This document shows positions 54,429-64,000 of a stretch of 64,000 nucleotides of DNA, piece by piece. The notes beneath the pieces were generated by a model. The model saw only the letters and a list, made by a program, of their open reading frames with translations. It made no database searches and was not told the origin of the DNA. The stretch lies in assembly GCA_900323505.1 (NCBI GenBank), contig OOIN01000040.1, positions 124,001 through 188,000 of the forward strand. Direction: 5' to 3'. Every line of letters begins with the position of its first letter. Position 1 is the first letter of the stretch. The stretch is from Ustilago trichophora (Eukaryota > Basidiomycota > Ustilaginomycetes > Ustilaginales > Ustilaginaceae). Both the position numbers and the translations under genes were made by a program.

Positions 54429-56595
54429 ATGAGCGGCGACAAGACCATATTCAAGGTAAGCGCGCTCCCATTCCTCTTCCAAACTTTGTCTATCTAGCTG
54501 CAGTCAAGCTCACCCCATTGTTTCATCCTTGCAGGCCACCTACTCGGGCGTCCCCGTTTACGAGTGCATCATCAACGATGTCGCCGTCATGAGAAGACGT
54601 TCCGACAACTGGCTCAACGCTACACAGATTCTCAAGGTCGTTGGTCTCGACAAACCTCAGCGTACCCGTGTTCTCGAGCGAGAGATTCAGAAGGGCGTTC
54701 ACGAAAAGGTCCAGGGTGGATACGGCAAATATCAGGGCACATGGATTCCCCTCGATGTTGCTGTTGAACTCGCCGAGCGCTACAACATCCTCAACCTGCT
54801 TCAGCCCATCACTTCTTACGTGCCATCCGCCGCCGACTCGCCTCCCCCTGCACCCAAGCATACCATCTCCACCTCCAGCCGCACCAAAAAGGTCATCCCT
54901 GCCGATGCAGGCGCTCTCGGCCGATCACGACGCGCTACCAGCATCGAGACCGAGTCCGAAGCCGTAGCTGCCACCCAGAACAATGCTTCAGAGGGTAGCA
55001 TGAGCCCTTCCCCCAGCGATATCAGCAGCTCTTCTCGCACTCCTAGCCCTCTTCCCGCCGACCGTGCCAATGCGCTCTATGGCGCCAACAACTCCCAGCC
55101 CGGTGCCGCTTTCAACGGCCGTGAAGCCAACAACCAAGCACGATATGCCGACATCATCCTCGACTATTTCGTCACCGAAAACACCACCGTCCCCTCTCTC
55201 CTCATCAACCCCCCGCCCGACTTTAATCCAGACATGAGCATCGACGATGACGAGCATACCGCTTTGCACTGGGCCTGCGCCATGGGTCGCATCCGTGTCG
55301 TCAAGCTCCTCCTCTCGGCAGGCGCAGACATCTTTCGCGTCAATACCAACCAGCAAACCGCCCTCATGCGCGCCACCATGTTTTCCAACAACTACGACCT
55401 GCGCAAGTTCCCCGAGTTGTTTGAACTGCTCCACCGCTCCATCCTCAACATTGACCGCAACGACCGCACCGTTTTCCACCACGTCGTCGACCTCGCTCTT
55501 AGCAGAGGCAAGCCCCACGCTGCACGCTACTACATGGAGACCATGATCAACCGTCTTGCTGACTACGGAGACCAGCTTGCCGACATCCTCAACTTCCAGG
55601 ACGATGAAGGCGAGACTCCGCTTACCATGGCTGCTCGCGCGCGATCCAAGAGGCTCGTCAGGCTCTTGCTTGAGCACGGTGCCGATCCCAAGATCCGCAA
55701 CAAGGAGGGAAAGAATGCCGAGGATTACATTATCGAAGATGAACGTTTCCGGTCTTCTCCCTCGCGCACTGGGCCCGCTGGCATCGAGCTCGGTGCCGAC
55801 GGTTTGCCCGTGCTCCCCACCTCGTCACTGCACACCTCCGAAGCCGGCCAACGTACAGCCGGTCGAGCAGTCACCCTGATGAGCAACCTCCTTCACAGTC
55901 TAGCCGACAGCTACGATAGCGAGATCAACACGGCCGAAAAGAAACTCACCCAGGCCCACGGCCTACTCAAACAAATCCAGACCGAGATCGAGGACAGTGC
56001 CAAGGTAGCCGAAGGTTTGCATCACGAAGCCAAAGGTGTAGAGGAAGAAAGGAAGCGCGTGGATTCGCTCCAGCTTGCGCTCAAGCATGGCATCAATAAG
56101 CGAACCCGTGATGATCTGGAGCGAAGGTGGAACGAAGGAAAGGAGTCTATCAAGCGGGCTAGGATGCAAGCTGGACTCGAACCTGGCGCGCTCCTTGCCA
56201 ACAGTAATGTTGGCAACGTAGCCTCCAACGATGCCGAAGCGTTTTTGAAGGCTCTTCCCGAGGGAACAGATGTCAAAACGGCCATCGCAGAACTGAAAAA
56301 ACAGCTCGGAGACGTACAGCAAAAGCGAACAGAGTTGGTTGACCAGTTCATCACCCGAGCAAGAGAGCAGGGGACAGGAAGAACCATGGCCGCCTACAGA
56401 AGATTGATTGCGGCTGGATGCGGCGGAATTGCACCAGACGAAGTGGACGCCGTGGTAGGAGTCCTCTGCGAATTGCTCCAGGAGAGTCACGCGGGAGCGG
56501 GGACGGGCGAGGGAGATGAAAGGGCGAGAGACGCTGCAATGATGCTCAAGGGGGCTGGAGCTGCTGCGCTTGCTGCGAATGCTGGGACTGCATAG
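54429..56595 (+). CDS. MBP1: MBF/SBF-type APSES transcription factor (Mbp1-like), two exons
   Basis: Exon 1 (54429-54455) encodes only MSGDKTIFK; a 79-base GTAAGC...TGCAG intron follows, and exon 2 (54535-56595) carries the rest, giving 695 residues. The APSES DNA-binding domain starts across the junction: ATYSGVPVYECIINDVAVMR, then RRSDNWLNATQILKVVGLDK, and ends with GYGKYQGTWIPLDVAVELAE (about 10-105). A Ser/Pro-rich linker precedes ankyrin repeats (about 245-415), with HTALHWACAMGRIRVVKLLL and ETPLTMAARARSKRLVRLLL as the clearest units. A C-terminal helical coiled region (about 460-600) fits dimerisation or Swi6-type contact. Mbp1-type proteins bind MCB/SCB sites and drive G1/S genes. The tiny first exon is a common arrangement in fungal APSES genes. 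The promoter holds two SCB-like sites. Confidence 0.92.
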
Positions 56596-57096
56596 TTATG
56601 CTAGACCAGATCAGCTGCTGGCTTGCGCCTGTTTTGCTCACTCGCATCATCACAATTACCCCACAGAGAGAGAAATGTATTCTCTAGTTTTGCACTTGTT
56701 CGTTTCCCAAATCTAGCCTGTTCTTTCGAGATCGTCATGTTTCGCGTCAAGAAGTTGTGCTGAGGTGATTTGGGTAGCGTTGGGGAGAAGCGAAGTGTGA
56801 TGGCTCGACAAACGGGCACTTTTCAGCTTGATCAACTGTTCTCTACACCTGCTTTTCTCAAGTGGATCTCTGAGGAGGGTCCTTGGGATAGAATGTCGCA
56901 TTCACAATTGAGCGAGCGTGGGATCAAATGCGGTTCTTCCACACATCGAGCAGGAAGGCTCGGTAAACTTTTTGAGAAGAGGGCAGAGGGCTGCTTCTCA
57001 ACTCGCGCAGATGAAGCGAGTGGGGGGCGTCTATAGTACAATGAAGAGGCTGGAGGCTGAAGGGTGAGTTCCTTTTGAGAGAAAGGAAAGGTGAGG
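56596..57096. other. Convergent 3' spacer MBP1-like / mS34
   Basis: About 500 bases between convergent genes; presumably two 3' UTRs. The 88- and 120-codon frames crossing it on either strand are not supported. Confidence 0.5.
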
Positions 57097-57653
57097 TTAC
57101 TTTGCAGAGTCCCAGAAATACTTGAGAGCGCCAGGGATGCGTTCTCCCGACTCGGTTTGGGTGATTGGTTTGCCTGTGGATACGTAGCATACAAAGGTTG
57201 ATGTCAGTCAAATGATCTTTCTCACCTTGCCTTTTTTTGTGGGATATATCTCGGGTGGTACTTACCTCTCCAGACGAGCTTTCCCCAAGCCTTTCCATGT
57301 TTGCCACCATCCTTCAGTCGAACCTTGGTAATCTCCCAATAGCACAAATGACCCTCATCCTTAGCCACTTTCTGTGTACCTTGGGAGTGCAACTTTGTCA
57401 GATGAGCCTTGAGATCGACATCGTGGCTGACATCCAGACCTTTTGCTGCCCATCTACGCTGTCGAACTTTGGCACCTACACCATCGTTGGGTAAAGAGGA
57501 AAGCAACTGGTACAGATTCTTGTGCGGTCGTTGGGTACGTGCGAGACTTGGAGGTAGGTGAGATTTGGACAGATGACCGGTGAGGATGGAGGTTGAAGAG
57601 GTGGATGCGCCGCGAGTGGCCTCGGACAGAAGCGCTAGGGTTCGTCGAAACAT
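57097..57653 (-). CDS. Mitochondrial small-subunit ribosomal protein mS34, two exons
   Basis: Two exons on the minus strand, 57266-57653 and 57097-57173, joined across a 92-base intron (GTAAGT...CCACAG) to give 154 residues. The N-terminus MFRRTLALLSEATRGASTSS is presequence-like. The conserved core is LYQLLSSLPNDGVGAKVRQR, then CYWEITKVRLKDGGKHGKAW and GKLVWRGKP, the signature of the MRP-S34 family. The intron splits the Gly codon of WRGKP, and exon 2 adds PITQTESGERIPGALKYFW and ends DSAK. The protein is a mitochondria-specific component of the 28S/37S-type subunit. Without the second exon the conserved Gly-Lys-Pro and C-terminal tail would be lost, so the splice is well supported. Confidence 0.85.
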
Positions 57654-58069
57654 TGTAAAGCTACACAGTATCGCGGTGTGTGTATGAGTGTATGTGATGG
57701 TGGTGTTGAGAAAATTGATCTTGGCTTCTCGGAAGAAGGGAAGAGCTTCGTTTTTTTATTCGAGACGGTGTGAACGTAACGTAAGAGAGGTCTAACATCA
57801 AAGATGCGAAAAAAATCGAGTGCTGCTCCTCCACACAAACGAAAAGAAAATCACGAAAGCGCGACCGACACGCGCTTGTGCTGGTGCTGGTCCGGCTAAG
57901 CAACCCTGCATACTCTGCGGTCGCCTCATTCGTTTACTGTAGTCATGCTGTCCAGCCAAACTCACCAAAGCACAACACCTTCTTCTTCCACTCACCACAA
58001 CGCACTCCATCTCAACACCTTTATCCAACAAGTTTAATCAACACATGATGCCATCGATCCAACAATAGC
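57654..58069. other. Divergent promoter between mS34 and the multi-PIP protein gene
   Basis: About 416 bases. TTTACTGTAGT occurs at 57933-57943. The plus-strand leader carries a short uORF listed separately. No other gene is seen. Confidence 0.5.
58045..58068 (+). other. Upstream ORF (7 codons) abutting the main start
   Basis: ATGATGCCATCGATCCAACA then ATAG encodes MMPSIQQ and stops at 58066-58068, one base before the main ATG at 58070 (TAGCATG). Such an arrangement can throttle or allow reinitiation at the main frame. Effect is inferred and depends on where transcription starts. Confidence 0.5.
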
Positions 58070-60307
58070 ATGGTCTCACGACATTCGGCGGGTCATTCCG
58101 CCACTACAACTACAACACCGTTATCCTCATCTTCTTCTAGCACTAGTACCAGCTCGATCAAGCCCACTGGTTGGATCCGATCCACTTCGTCCGCGTCCAG
58201 AGCGGCGCCTGGATCGGTGTTGAGCGATCGAACCAACTTACCCCCCAGCTCGAGCTTCAAACGTACACCACTGCGCAATCTGCCCAAACCATCAGTGCAC
58301 AGTGTTGGGAGACGCACACCACCAAGCAACGCAAACATTGGCGCCAAACAGCAGCAACTCAAGCTTTCCAGCTTTTTCACACCGAACACGGCTCCTCCTG
58401 CCGCCGCCGCCGATGCAGCAGCAGAAACGGTAGCTTCAAAGTCGAATGGCGGCTATCAGGACTCACCAAGCTTAGCCCGCACAAAGAAAAGAACGAATGG
58501 CCAAGGCGTACCAGCTAAAGAGCCTGTGGTGTTGGAAGATGACGATCTCGAAGCGAGAGCGGCGAATTTGTTGAGAGGTCGATTTGGAAGTGTGACTCGC
58601 TCGCTGACTGCAAGTCGAGGACCGACGCCACGCAGTATGTCGATGTCTCCTCTGCCAAGATCTGAACCTCAGCCTTTGCGCTCCGCTCCTCGACGTGCCA
58701 TACCACAACCGCAACCACAACCGCCACCTCCGTCACCTCTGCCAGCATCAGTGCAGCCGAGATCTGCACCCGCTCCAGTTCAAATCACACCACCACGCCC
58801 TCAAAGAGCAGAACGACAGCAATCATCACCAACCTTCGAACCGACGCTCATGCAACAATCACTATCCGACTTCACCCAACCCGCGTGGGAAAGGGCGCGC
58901 AATGGCAAGATGGCCCTCTTCCAACGTCTTGCTGGAGTACCCAAGCATGTGATCATGCGCGAAGAGAAGCAGAGGATGGCGGAGGAGCTGGAGAGAGCGC
59001 ATCGGCGGATGCTTCCTCGCTCATCTCCCGTATCGGCAAAGAAAGTGGCAGTGAGGAGAGGGTTGGCATCATCTCCCCGTAAGGAAAGGCTAAAGAATGG
59101 TGCTGCACTGGATGCGTCGCCGTCCAAGAGCTTGCTCGGGAGGCCTCCTCAGGCTGCATTGAGGTCGCCAAGGACGAATAGGAGGATCTATGCGCTCGAA
59201 ACGCAGCTGGATGCACAGCCGATGGGGGCCGGGGGCGGAGGAAGGAGCGTTAGCTTGCAACCGATGAGATTGGATGCTGGAACTTTGAGCAACGGGCAGC
59301 GGCGCGCGGTCTCGGAGGCGAGATTTGCGTCTGCCGCAGGGGTGAATGAAGAGTTGGCTGAGGAGGAGGAATCAGAAACACAACCCTTGCCGTGGGCTGA
59401 AGATGACAGTCAACCTATAGAAGATGTGCAAGAGACAGAAGAAACGCAACCTCTCCCATGGGATCAAGACGAGCGAAATGAAGTATTACAACTTCAACCA
59501 GCATCAAATATGCCTCCACCACGTCAACAGATCACAGAAGTACCCACCTCGGACGACGAAGAGATGCTTCTTTTACAGCATCCCATCCTCTCTTCTTCGC
59601 CTTCCCCTCCGCCTTCTCCCTCAGCTTCAGCCTCACCATCTCGATCTTTAAGATCAATACCAGATGATGCTGGACCCGCTTCTCCGTCAAAGAAGCGACG
59701 CAGGGTCGAAGAAAGCTCAAACCAATCACCCAACCTCCTCCTCCCTCGCTCACCGTTGCAACAACGTCAATTGCCCAGAGTGAGCCCAATCACCTTAACC
59801 CCCAACGCCAACAGTACCACCCCATTCGGCAGCAGCGGCAGCAGCAGATTCGACCGCGTCGTAGCAGCGCTGAAAAAAGAAGAACGACGTCAGAACGTTG
59901 GAACGCAGCTCAGTCTCAATTCTTTTATTCAGCCATCTTGTCCTGCTCGAGTCGATGATGAAGGACGCAGACGAGAGGGGCTTGGGGTGGATCTCGAGGA
60001 AGAACTCTCCGACGACAACGAAGATCAAGGGGCCGAGGGTGGAGATGATACAATAATACGCACGGACGAAACACAACCTCTCCCTTGGTCAAGTCAAACC
60101 CAACCCGAACCAGATCCAGAATCAGAACCAGATCCAGATACAGAAAAAAGACCAACAATTGACCCCATCCAGAGCTCACCAGCTACCCAACGCACATCAA
60201 CCAGCACTACTAGCAGTAGTAGTAGTAGTGAAGTCAGCTTGCCCACCGAAAGCAATCTGTTGGAGACTGGAGATACTCAGTTGCGAGACTTTTTCGACCA
60301 TCTGTAA
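58070..60307 (+). CDS. Disordered protein with repeated PCNA-binding-like motifs and ETQPLPW boxes
   Basis: I do not recognise this 745-residue single-exon protein as a named family. It is mostly disordered, Ser/Pro/Arg-rich early and acidic late. Several short motifs stand out. QLKLSSFF (about 96-103) is a full PIP box (Q-x-x-L-x-x-F-F). QQSLSDFT (about 262) and QLSLNSFI (about 613) are degenerate versions, and all three are followed by Pro within a few residues. The protein ends TQLRDFFDHL. The heptapeptide ETQPLPW occurs three times (about 436, 457 and 667), each with a TQ. PIP boxes tether proteins to PCNA; SQ/TQ sites are targets of ATM/ATR-type kinases. One short conserved-looking helical segment, ARNGKMALFQRLAGVPKHVI, follows the second motif. 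A role in replication or DNA damage response is inference from motifs only. Confidence 0.6.
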   Translation: MVSRHSAGHSATTTTTPLSSSSSSTSTSSIKPTGWIRSTSSASRAAPGSVLSDRTNLPPSSSFKRTPLRNLPKPSVHSVGRRTPPSNANIGAKQQQLKLSSFFTPNTAPPAAAADAAAETVASKSNGGYQDSPSLARTKKRTNGQGVPAKEPVVLEDDDLEARAANLLRGRFGSVTRSLTASRGPTPRSMSMSPLPRSEPQPLRSAPRRAIPQPQPQPPPPSPLPASVQPRSAPAPVQITPPRPQRAERQQSSPTFEPTLMQQSLSDFTQPAWERARNGKMALFQRLAGVPKHVIMREEKQRMAEELERAHRRMLPRSSPVSAKKVAVRRGLASSPRKERLKNGAALDASPSKSLLGRPPQAALRSPRTNRRIYALETQLDAQPMGAGGGGRSVSLQPMRLDAGTLSNGQRRAVSEARFASAAGVNEELAEEEESETQPLPWAEDDSQPIEDVQETEETQPLPWDQDERNEVLQLQPASNMPPPRQQITEVPTSDDEEMLLLQHPILSSSPSPPPSPSASASPSRSLRSIPDDAGPASPSKKRRRVEESSNQSPNLLLPRSPLQQRQLPRVSPITLTPNANSTTPFGSSGSSRFDRVVAALKKEERRQNVGTQLSLNSFIQPSCPARVDDEGRRREGLGVDLEEELSDDNEDQGAEGGDDTIIRTDETQPLPWSSQTQPEPDPESEPDPDTEKRPTIDPIQSSPATQRTSTSTTSSSSSSEVSLPTESNLLETGDTQLRDFFDHL

Positions 60308-60552
60308 TTTGACCCTAATCAACCACTTTGCGGCTTCAATAACTAACTTGCGTCGCAAATGCAAGTCTGCCTGTTGATCATTCCAGACATACACAGCTTG
60401 GCTTGAAACAGATGCCATTTGCATCGCATGAAGACTCGTGACTTGGTTCAAGGCCAACAAGTCACACACCCAACGACCTTTGGGCAAGATGCGATTCTGG
60501 GGATTGCACAAGAAGTTTCGAGTGAACAGACATGAGATGAGACAAAGAAAGT
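60308..60552. other. Convergent 3' spacer
   Basis: Short spacer between convergent genes. Nothing further is seen. Confidence 0.5.
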
Positions 60553-62589
60553 TTACACGATAGATCCGAGCAAGATAGCCTTAGCCTTGGAGCCAGCCTT
60601 GAACATTTTTTGGGTAGAACCAGGTATCAATGCAGGTAAAGCAATGAGCGCGTTTGCGGAAGCCATACTATGCATTCCTGAACTTCTCTGATTTCCGGTT
60701 GTATAAGCGATCAATCCACCTTTTGCTTTATCAACCTTGATCAATACCCGATGAAATTCGGGTCTAGTATCCAGCTTCATTTCGCTTCCCAACGTCACTT
60801 CTATTTGGGGTAAACTCCATCCATTCCCATCCGCATTTGTGCAGGCTGAAGGGTAGCCAGATAGCTTTCGCAATGCGGGCAAAACAAAGACGTAAAAAGT
60901 GACCAATGCCGATGCTGGATTTCCCGGAAGTGCAAAAATGACTTTTTTGCTGCCGTCATTCTGAGTCAAGGTGGCAAAGGTGGTAGGTTTACCAGGTTTC
61001 ATAGCTACTCGACCGAAATGGATCTGACCGTGGAGTTGACGTTCGATGAGCGGTTTGAGGAGGTCGGATTCGCCCATGCTCGTGCCTCCGGTGGTGATGA
61101 TTATGTCTGCTTCCGAGAGACCTTTGCGGAGGCAGGAGAGGGTGGTTTCGACGTTATCGCCAACAATTCCGAGGTCGAGGATGGGATAGCCGAGTCCAGA
61201 AATGGCAGCTTTGAGACCCGGTCTGTTGGCGTCAAAGACGCTGAATCCCCAAGTGTTGCCATCTGTTTGGAAGGATGCAGAGGGGCCACCAGGGGATGGG
61301 TCGAGTAGCTCATTTCCGGTGCTAAGGAGGGCGATCTTGGGCTTGCGGTATACCATCACTTCGGATCGGCCCAGGAAGGCGAGTGTGCCGATCTCTCCAC
61401 CTAGCGCAGTGATCGCTGTACCTTTGCGTAGAACCACTTGGTTTGCTTTCACGTCGGACCCACGAGGACGGACATTCTCGCCTACATCCACTTGGGCTAA
61501 AAGTTTCACCGTGACTTCCTCGCCACTGGGGGAAGTGGTGAGCAGCTCGGTATCTTCCACCATGACGACGGAATCGGTTCCCGCGGGTAGGCCTTGGCCA
61601 GTGTTGATGCGGAAGATTTCGCCCGGTCGCAAGCCAGGGCGGGCTTGAAGGGTGGAAAGGGTGACTACAGTATACTCGCCGGGTGGAGTGGTGGTGGCGT
61701 GTACGGCGTAGCCATCGACGTTGGTGGTGGGTCCTGGGGGCAGGTCGGAAGTTGCACTTACGTCTTCAGCCAATACGTGGCCGATCAGAGCCGTGCTGAT
61801 GGGCAGGGTTTCGACAGCGCTGGCGGCGGGTGTGTGCTCTGCGATAAGGGATAGCGCATGATCCAGCTCCAGTAGAGGATACGGTGAGACACGATGCCTG
61901 AGCGAAGGACCTGTCATAGGATCTATAGTGCGAAATCCTTCATGATCAGCAGCTGTTGTACGAGGTCTTGGTGCTTTATGATTGTGCAGTGTTCCATGAT
62001 GATGGTGCGCGCAACCCGTATCAGTAGCAGTAGACACATCAGCACCACCATGTCTATGTAAATTTCCTTGCATCTCCTTATGCCTTGGCTCACCATTTCC
62101 TCCACCTAGCAGCTCAAGTGCATGCTTCAACAATCCATTTCCCAACAACACCTCCATGCACTCCTTGACCGCCTTTGGCGACCCCGGCAAGGCCACAACC
62201 AGGCTCTCTCCTTGCCTGCCTTTTAGCTTTCTGATTCCAGTTACACTCCTCGACAGCGCGGCGAGTGGAGTCTTGTTGAGCGAGTATGCAGTGATTGCAT
62301 GTGTCAGCGCTGGGGTCTTGCGGGTAATCAAAGGCTCGATTGCCTCAGGTGTCACATCGCGGATGCCAAACCCTGTCCCTCCCGAGGTGATCACCAGCTG
62401 TACGCCTTCTTCATCGATCAAGGCTTTGACCTTGGTTCGGATCTGCTCGATCTCATCGGCGCATACGGAACGGGTCACCGAGGAGAAGAAGCCAGCGGAG
62501 GTGAGTGATTCGGCAAGGATCGGGCCGGATCGGTCCATGGCGGGGTTGAGAGAGGCCGTGTCGGAAACTGTTATAATCCCAACTTTCAT
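60553..62589 (-). CDS. cnxE: Gephyrin/CnxE-type molybdenum insertase and adenylyltransferase fusion
   Basis: A 678-residue single-exon protein from the ATG at 62589, where MogA similarity starts ([20 protein letters not shown]); an ATG at 62703 would add 38 unconserved residues. The G (MogA) domain (about 1-165) has [17 protein letters not shown] and [18 protein letters not shown] His-rich linker follows ([13 protein letters not shown]). The E (MoeA) domain (about 235-678) shows [46 protein letters not shown] and [16 protein letters not shown], with the C-terminal domain IV around [10 protein letters not shown]. The G domain adenylates molybdopterin and the E domain inserts molybdate to form Moco, needed by nitrate reductase, sulfite oxidase and xanthine dehydrogenase. 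Domain order is that of animal gephyrin, not plant Cnx1. All key Gly/Asp motifs look intact. Confidence 0.93.
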   Translation of the reverse strand: MKVGIITVSDTASLNPAMDRSGPILAESLTSAGFFSSVTRSVCADEIEQIRTKVKALIDEEGVQLVITSGGTGFGIRDVTPEAIEPLITRKTPALTHAITAYSLNKTPLAALSRSVTGIRKLKGRQGESLVVALPGSPKAVKECMEVLLGNGLLKHALELLGGGNGEPRHKEMQGNLHRHGGADVSTATDTGCAHHHHGTLHNHKAPRPRTTAADHEGFRTIDPMTGPSLRHRVSPYPLLELDHALSLIAEHTPAASAVETLPISTALIGHVLAEDVSATSDLPPGPTTNVDGYAVHATTTPPGEYTVVTLSTLQARPGLRPGEIFRINTGQGLPAGTDSVVMVEDTELLTTSPSGEEVTVKLLAQVDVGENVRPRGSDVKANQVVLRKGTAITALGGEIGTLAFLGRSEVMVYRKPKIALLSTGNELLDPSPGGPSASFQTDGNTWGFSVFDANRPGLKAAISGLGYPILDLGIVGDNVETTLSCLRKGLSEADIIITTGGTSMGESDLLKPLIERQLHGQIHFGRVAMKPGKPTTFATLTQNDGSKKVIFALPGNPASALVTFYVFVLPALRKLSGYPSACTNADGNGWSLPQIEVTLGSEMKLDTRPEFHRVLIKVDKAKGGLIAYTTGNQRSSGMHSMASANALIALPALIPGSTQKMFKAGSKAKAILLGSIV

Positions 62590-63070
62590 CCTTGTGAGAA
62601 GAGCAGGGGCAAATGGCAAGTAAAGAGGTTGCGTGCGAGTTGGAAGAGGTTTGAGAAGTCGGAAGGTGTGGAAAAGGGGGGACAACGAGAGCGCACGCTC
62701 CATACAGTTTAAATTGAGTCCCAGGGTCCAAAAATCGCCGATTTGAGATGCCAGGACCGCAACTTGACCGAACGTGCCAGTTTTTCTTTCTGACTCCAGT
62801 TCACTCAAGACATCGAGCTCAATCGTCTCTTCACTCCGAACAGCACGGCAATAGCTCTCTGACAGTCACGTTTGAAAAGTATATGCTGGTTCTCTCCTCG
62901 AAAAACGTTGTGATTTCGTGGAGAGATTAAAGGCCTACGTGAGATGGTGACAGAATACAAGAGTACAAGGCCTCGCTAATGGGAAGCCCGAAATACAGGA
63001 TGCAGGTTTTGTTCACCGATGGGTATATGTAGTGTCTTGCCAACGGAGTGCAATTCGTGCGCGGCCTCGA
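62590..63070. other. Intergenic region upstream of the gephyrin-type gene
   Basis: About 480 bases between two minus-strand genes; promoter of the molybdopterin gene and 3' flank of the SH3 gene. No separate feature is seen. Confidence 0.5.
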
Positions 63071-64000
63071 TTATTCAGGAAGAGGACCTGACCACTTTAG
63101 ATAAGTGGCAGGTACAAGACCTTTGATTCCCTGGTCGTCGTTTTTGATCGCAATAGCCCATCCACCTTCGAGCGAGCCGACGACATGAACAACCTCGCCT
63201 GGCTGGACTGCAAGTTCGTGTTCAGAGACAGGGTCGAACTCGTACAACACATTGTAGATGCCTTGTGGAATGTTGGCATTGTCGCCTTCGTCGCCGTCGA
63301 ACTCATCATCTTCAGCGCCTTCGATGTAGAATTCGTCGGGCTCTTGGCCTTCCTCTTCGTCTGCGTCTTGTTCGCCAGAATTCGCTTGTTCTTCAAGCAG
63401 CTGTTGACCGTGATGACGAGGATCGTCTGATGGATAGGCAAAGTCGCGCACTTTGATCCAGAACACAGAATTGTGGTCTTCCTTGTCGTCGCCGATGCGG
63501 GCAGTCTGGTAGCTGGCGGTCGAGTTGGGACGCGTTGACTTGGCACTAGGTTGCGAGCTGGAGTCGTTGTTTTGCAAGGCAGCCGAGTCGCGTGACGAGC
63601 AATCAGCAGGGCTCGATTCGAATTCGGCAGTCGAGGTAAGTGTCTGGCTGCCGGCGAGCCCGGAGCCAAGTGAGGAAGCCGTGCTGAGACGATGACGCGA
63701 ACTTGGCGAGCTCGAGGAAGGACGAAGCTGGGGCGAAGTAACCGAATTGGATGCCTGTGAGCTGCGCTTTGAGAGTGAGTTGGATGCAGCACTGGCAATC
63801 TTGGCGGCAGTTTCGTGAGAGGAAGGTAATGAGGGTGGACGTGTAGGTGTGGATGTGCTAGATGCGGCTGTTGGGCTGAGACAGGAAATGGGGCGTTGGT
63901 TGGCTTCTGCTACTGGCGAAAGAGCGCGCGAGGGTGCAGAAGGTGAAGAGGTTGATGCTGTTGCTGGATTTGCGGCAGAAGATGTTGATGCTGCTTGGTT
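63071..64000 (-). CDS. SH3-domain protein (Nbp2/Skb5-like), 5' end outside window
   Basis: A minus-strand frame that is open through the window edge; 309 C-terminal residues are visible and the start lies beyond 64000. The apparent start at 63577 is a TTG, so it is not used. The visible N-terminal part is a Ser/Ala/Thr/Pro-rich disordered stretch. FWIKVRDFAYPSDDPRHHG precedes an acidic stretch, then the SH3 domain (last ~65 residues): GIYNVLYEFDPVSEHELAVQ, PGEVVHVVGSLEGGWAIAIK and GLVPATYLKW with the ALYDF-, WW- and PxxY-type SH3 positions. Nbp2 and Skb5 are adaptors that bring a PP2C phosphatase or PAK kinase to partners in wall-stress and polarity signalling. The match is by layout and SH3 position at the extreme C-terminus. 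Confidence 0.75.
   Translation of the reverse strand, partial: NQAASTSSAANPATASTSSPSAPSRALSPVAEANQRPISCLSPTAASSTSTPTRPPSLPSSHETAAKIASAASNSLSKRSSQASNSVTSPQLRPSSSSPSSRHRLSTASSLGSGLAGSQTLTSTAEFESSPADCSSRDSAALQNNDSSSQPSAKSTRPNSTASYQTARIGDDKEDHNSVFWIKVRDFAYPSDDPRHHGQQLLEEQANSGEQDADEEEGQEPDEFYIEGAEDDEFDGDEGDNANIPQGIYNVLYEFDPVSEHELAVQPGEVVHVVGSLEGGWAIAIKNDDQGIKGLVPATYLKWSGPLPE

Noticed and set aside
63097..63798. 233-codon minus-strand frame overlapping the SH3 gene
   Set aside because: Alternate frame of the SH3 gene's disordered region; Arg/Pro-rich with no domain.

Overview
This window looks like nuclear DNA from a smut fungus (Ustilaginaceae, close to Ustilago, Sporisorium or Pseudozyma). Genes are dense and mostly intronless; the three genes where I could place introns use short GTAAG/GTGAG...AG introns. 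Promoters and leaders carry CT/GA runs and homopolymers. Protein families are fungal, many with long Ser/Ala/Pro-rich disordered tails. The placement rests on gene structure and family resemblance only, since no database search was possible.

Layout. 1-20 kb: steryl-ester hydrolase-like lipase (+), SEC63 (-), a very large protein joining an N-terminal PITH domain to a C-terminal CENP-T-type histone fold (+), a secreted Kex2-type repeat protein (+), MAM33/p32 (+), Nop13-like RNA-binding protein (+), and mitochondrial prolyl-tRNA synthetase (-). 20-42 kb: acyl-CoA dehydrogenase (+), a three-exon short-chain dehydrogenase (-), CDC14 phosphatase (-), ubiquitin-activating enzyme UBA1 (-), a SigF/NTF2-like fungal protein (-), secreted GH18 chitinase (+), and a two-exon divergent 2-hydroxyacid dehydrogenase (+). 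42-64 kb: a large PPR-like protein (-), intron-containing tRNA-Ala(AGC) (+), nucleolin/NSR1-like protein (+), NADH pyrophosphatase (+), NEP1/EMG1 (-), MBP1-like APSES factor (+), mitoribosomal mS34 (-), a disordered protein with repeated PCNA-binding-like motifs (+), gephyrin-type molybdopterin enzyme (-), and an SH3 protein cut by the window end (-).

The genes are largely unrelated housekeeping functions, not one cluster. Themes recur: nucleolar ribosome biogenesis (Nop13, NSR1, NEP1), mitochondrial expression and metabolism (MAM33, ProRS, mS34, PPR, ACAD), cell cycle and chromosomes (CENP-T-like fusion, CDC14, MBP1, multi-PIP protein), and secretion (SEC63, repeat protein, chitinase).

The most unusual items are the PITH/CENP-T fusion frame, the secreted protein built from recent tandem repeats, a duplicated module, a hexanucleotide-encoded Gly linker and an eight-Cys tail, the multi-PIP protein with three ETQPLPW boxes and an abutting uORF, and a recurrent TACTGTA/TACAGTA motif concentrated in gene-free DNA.
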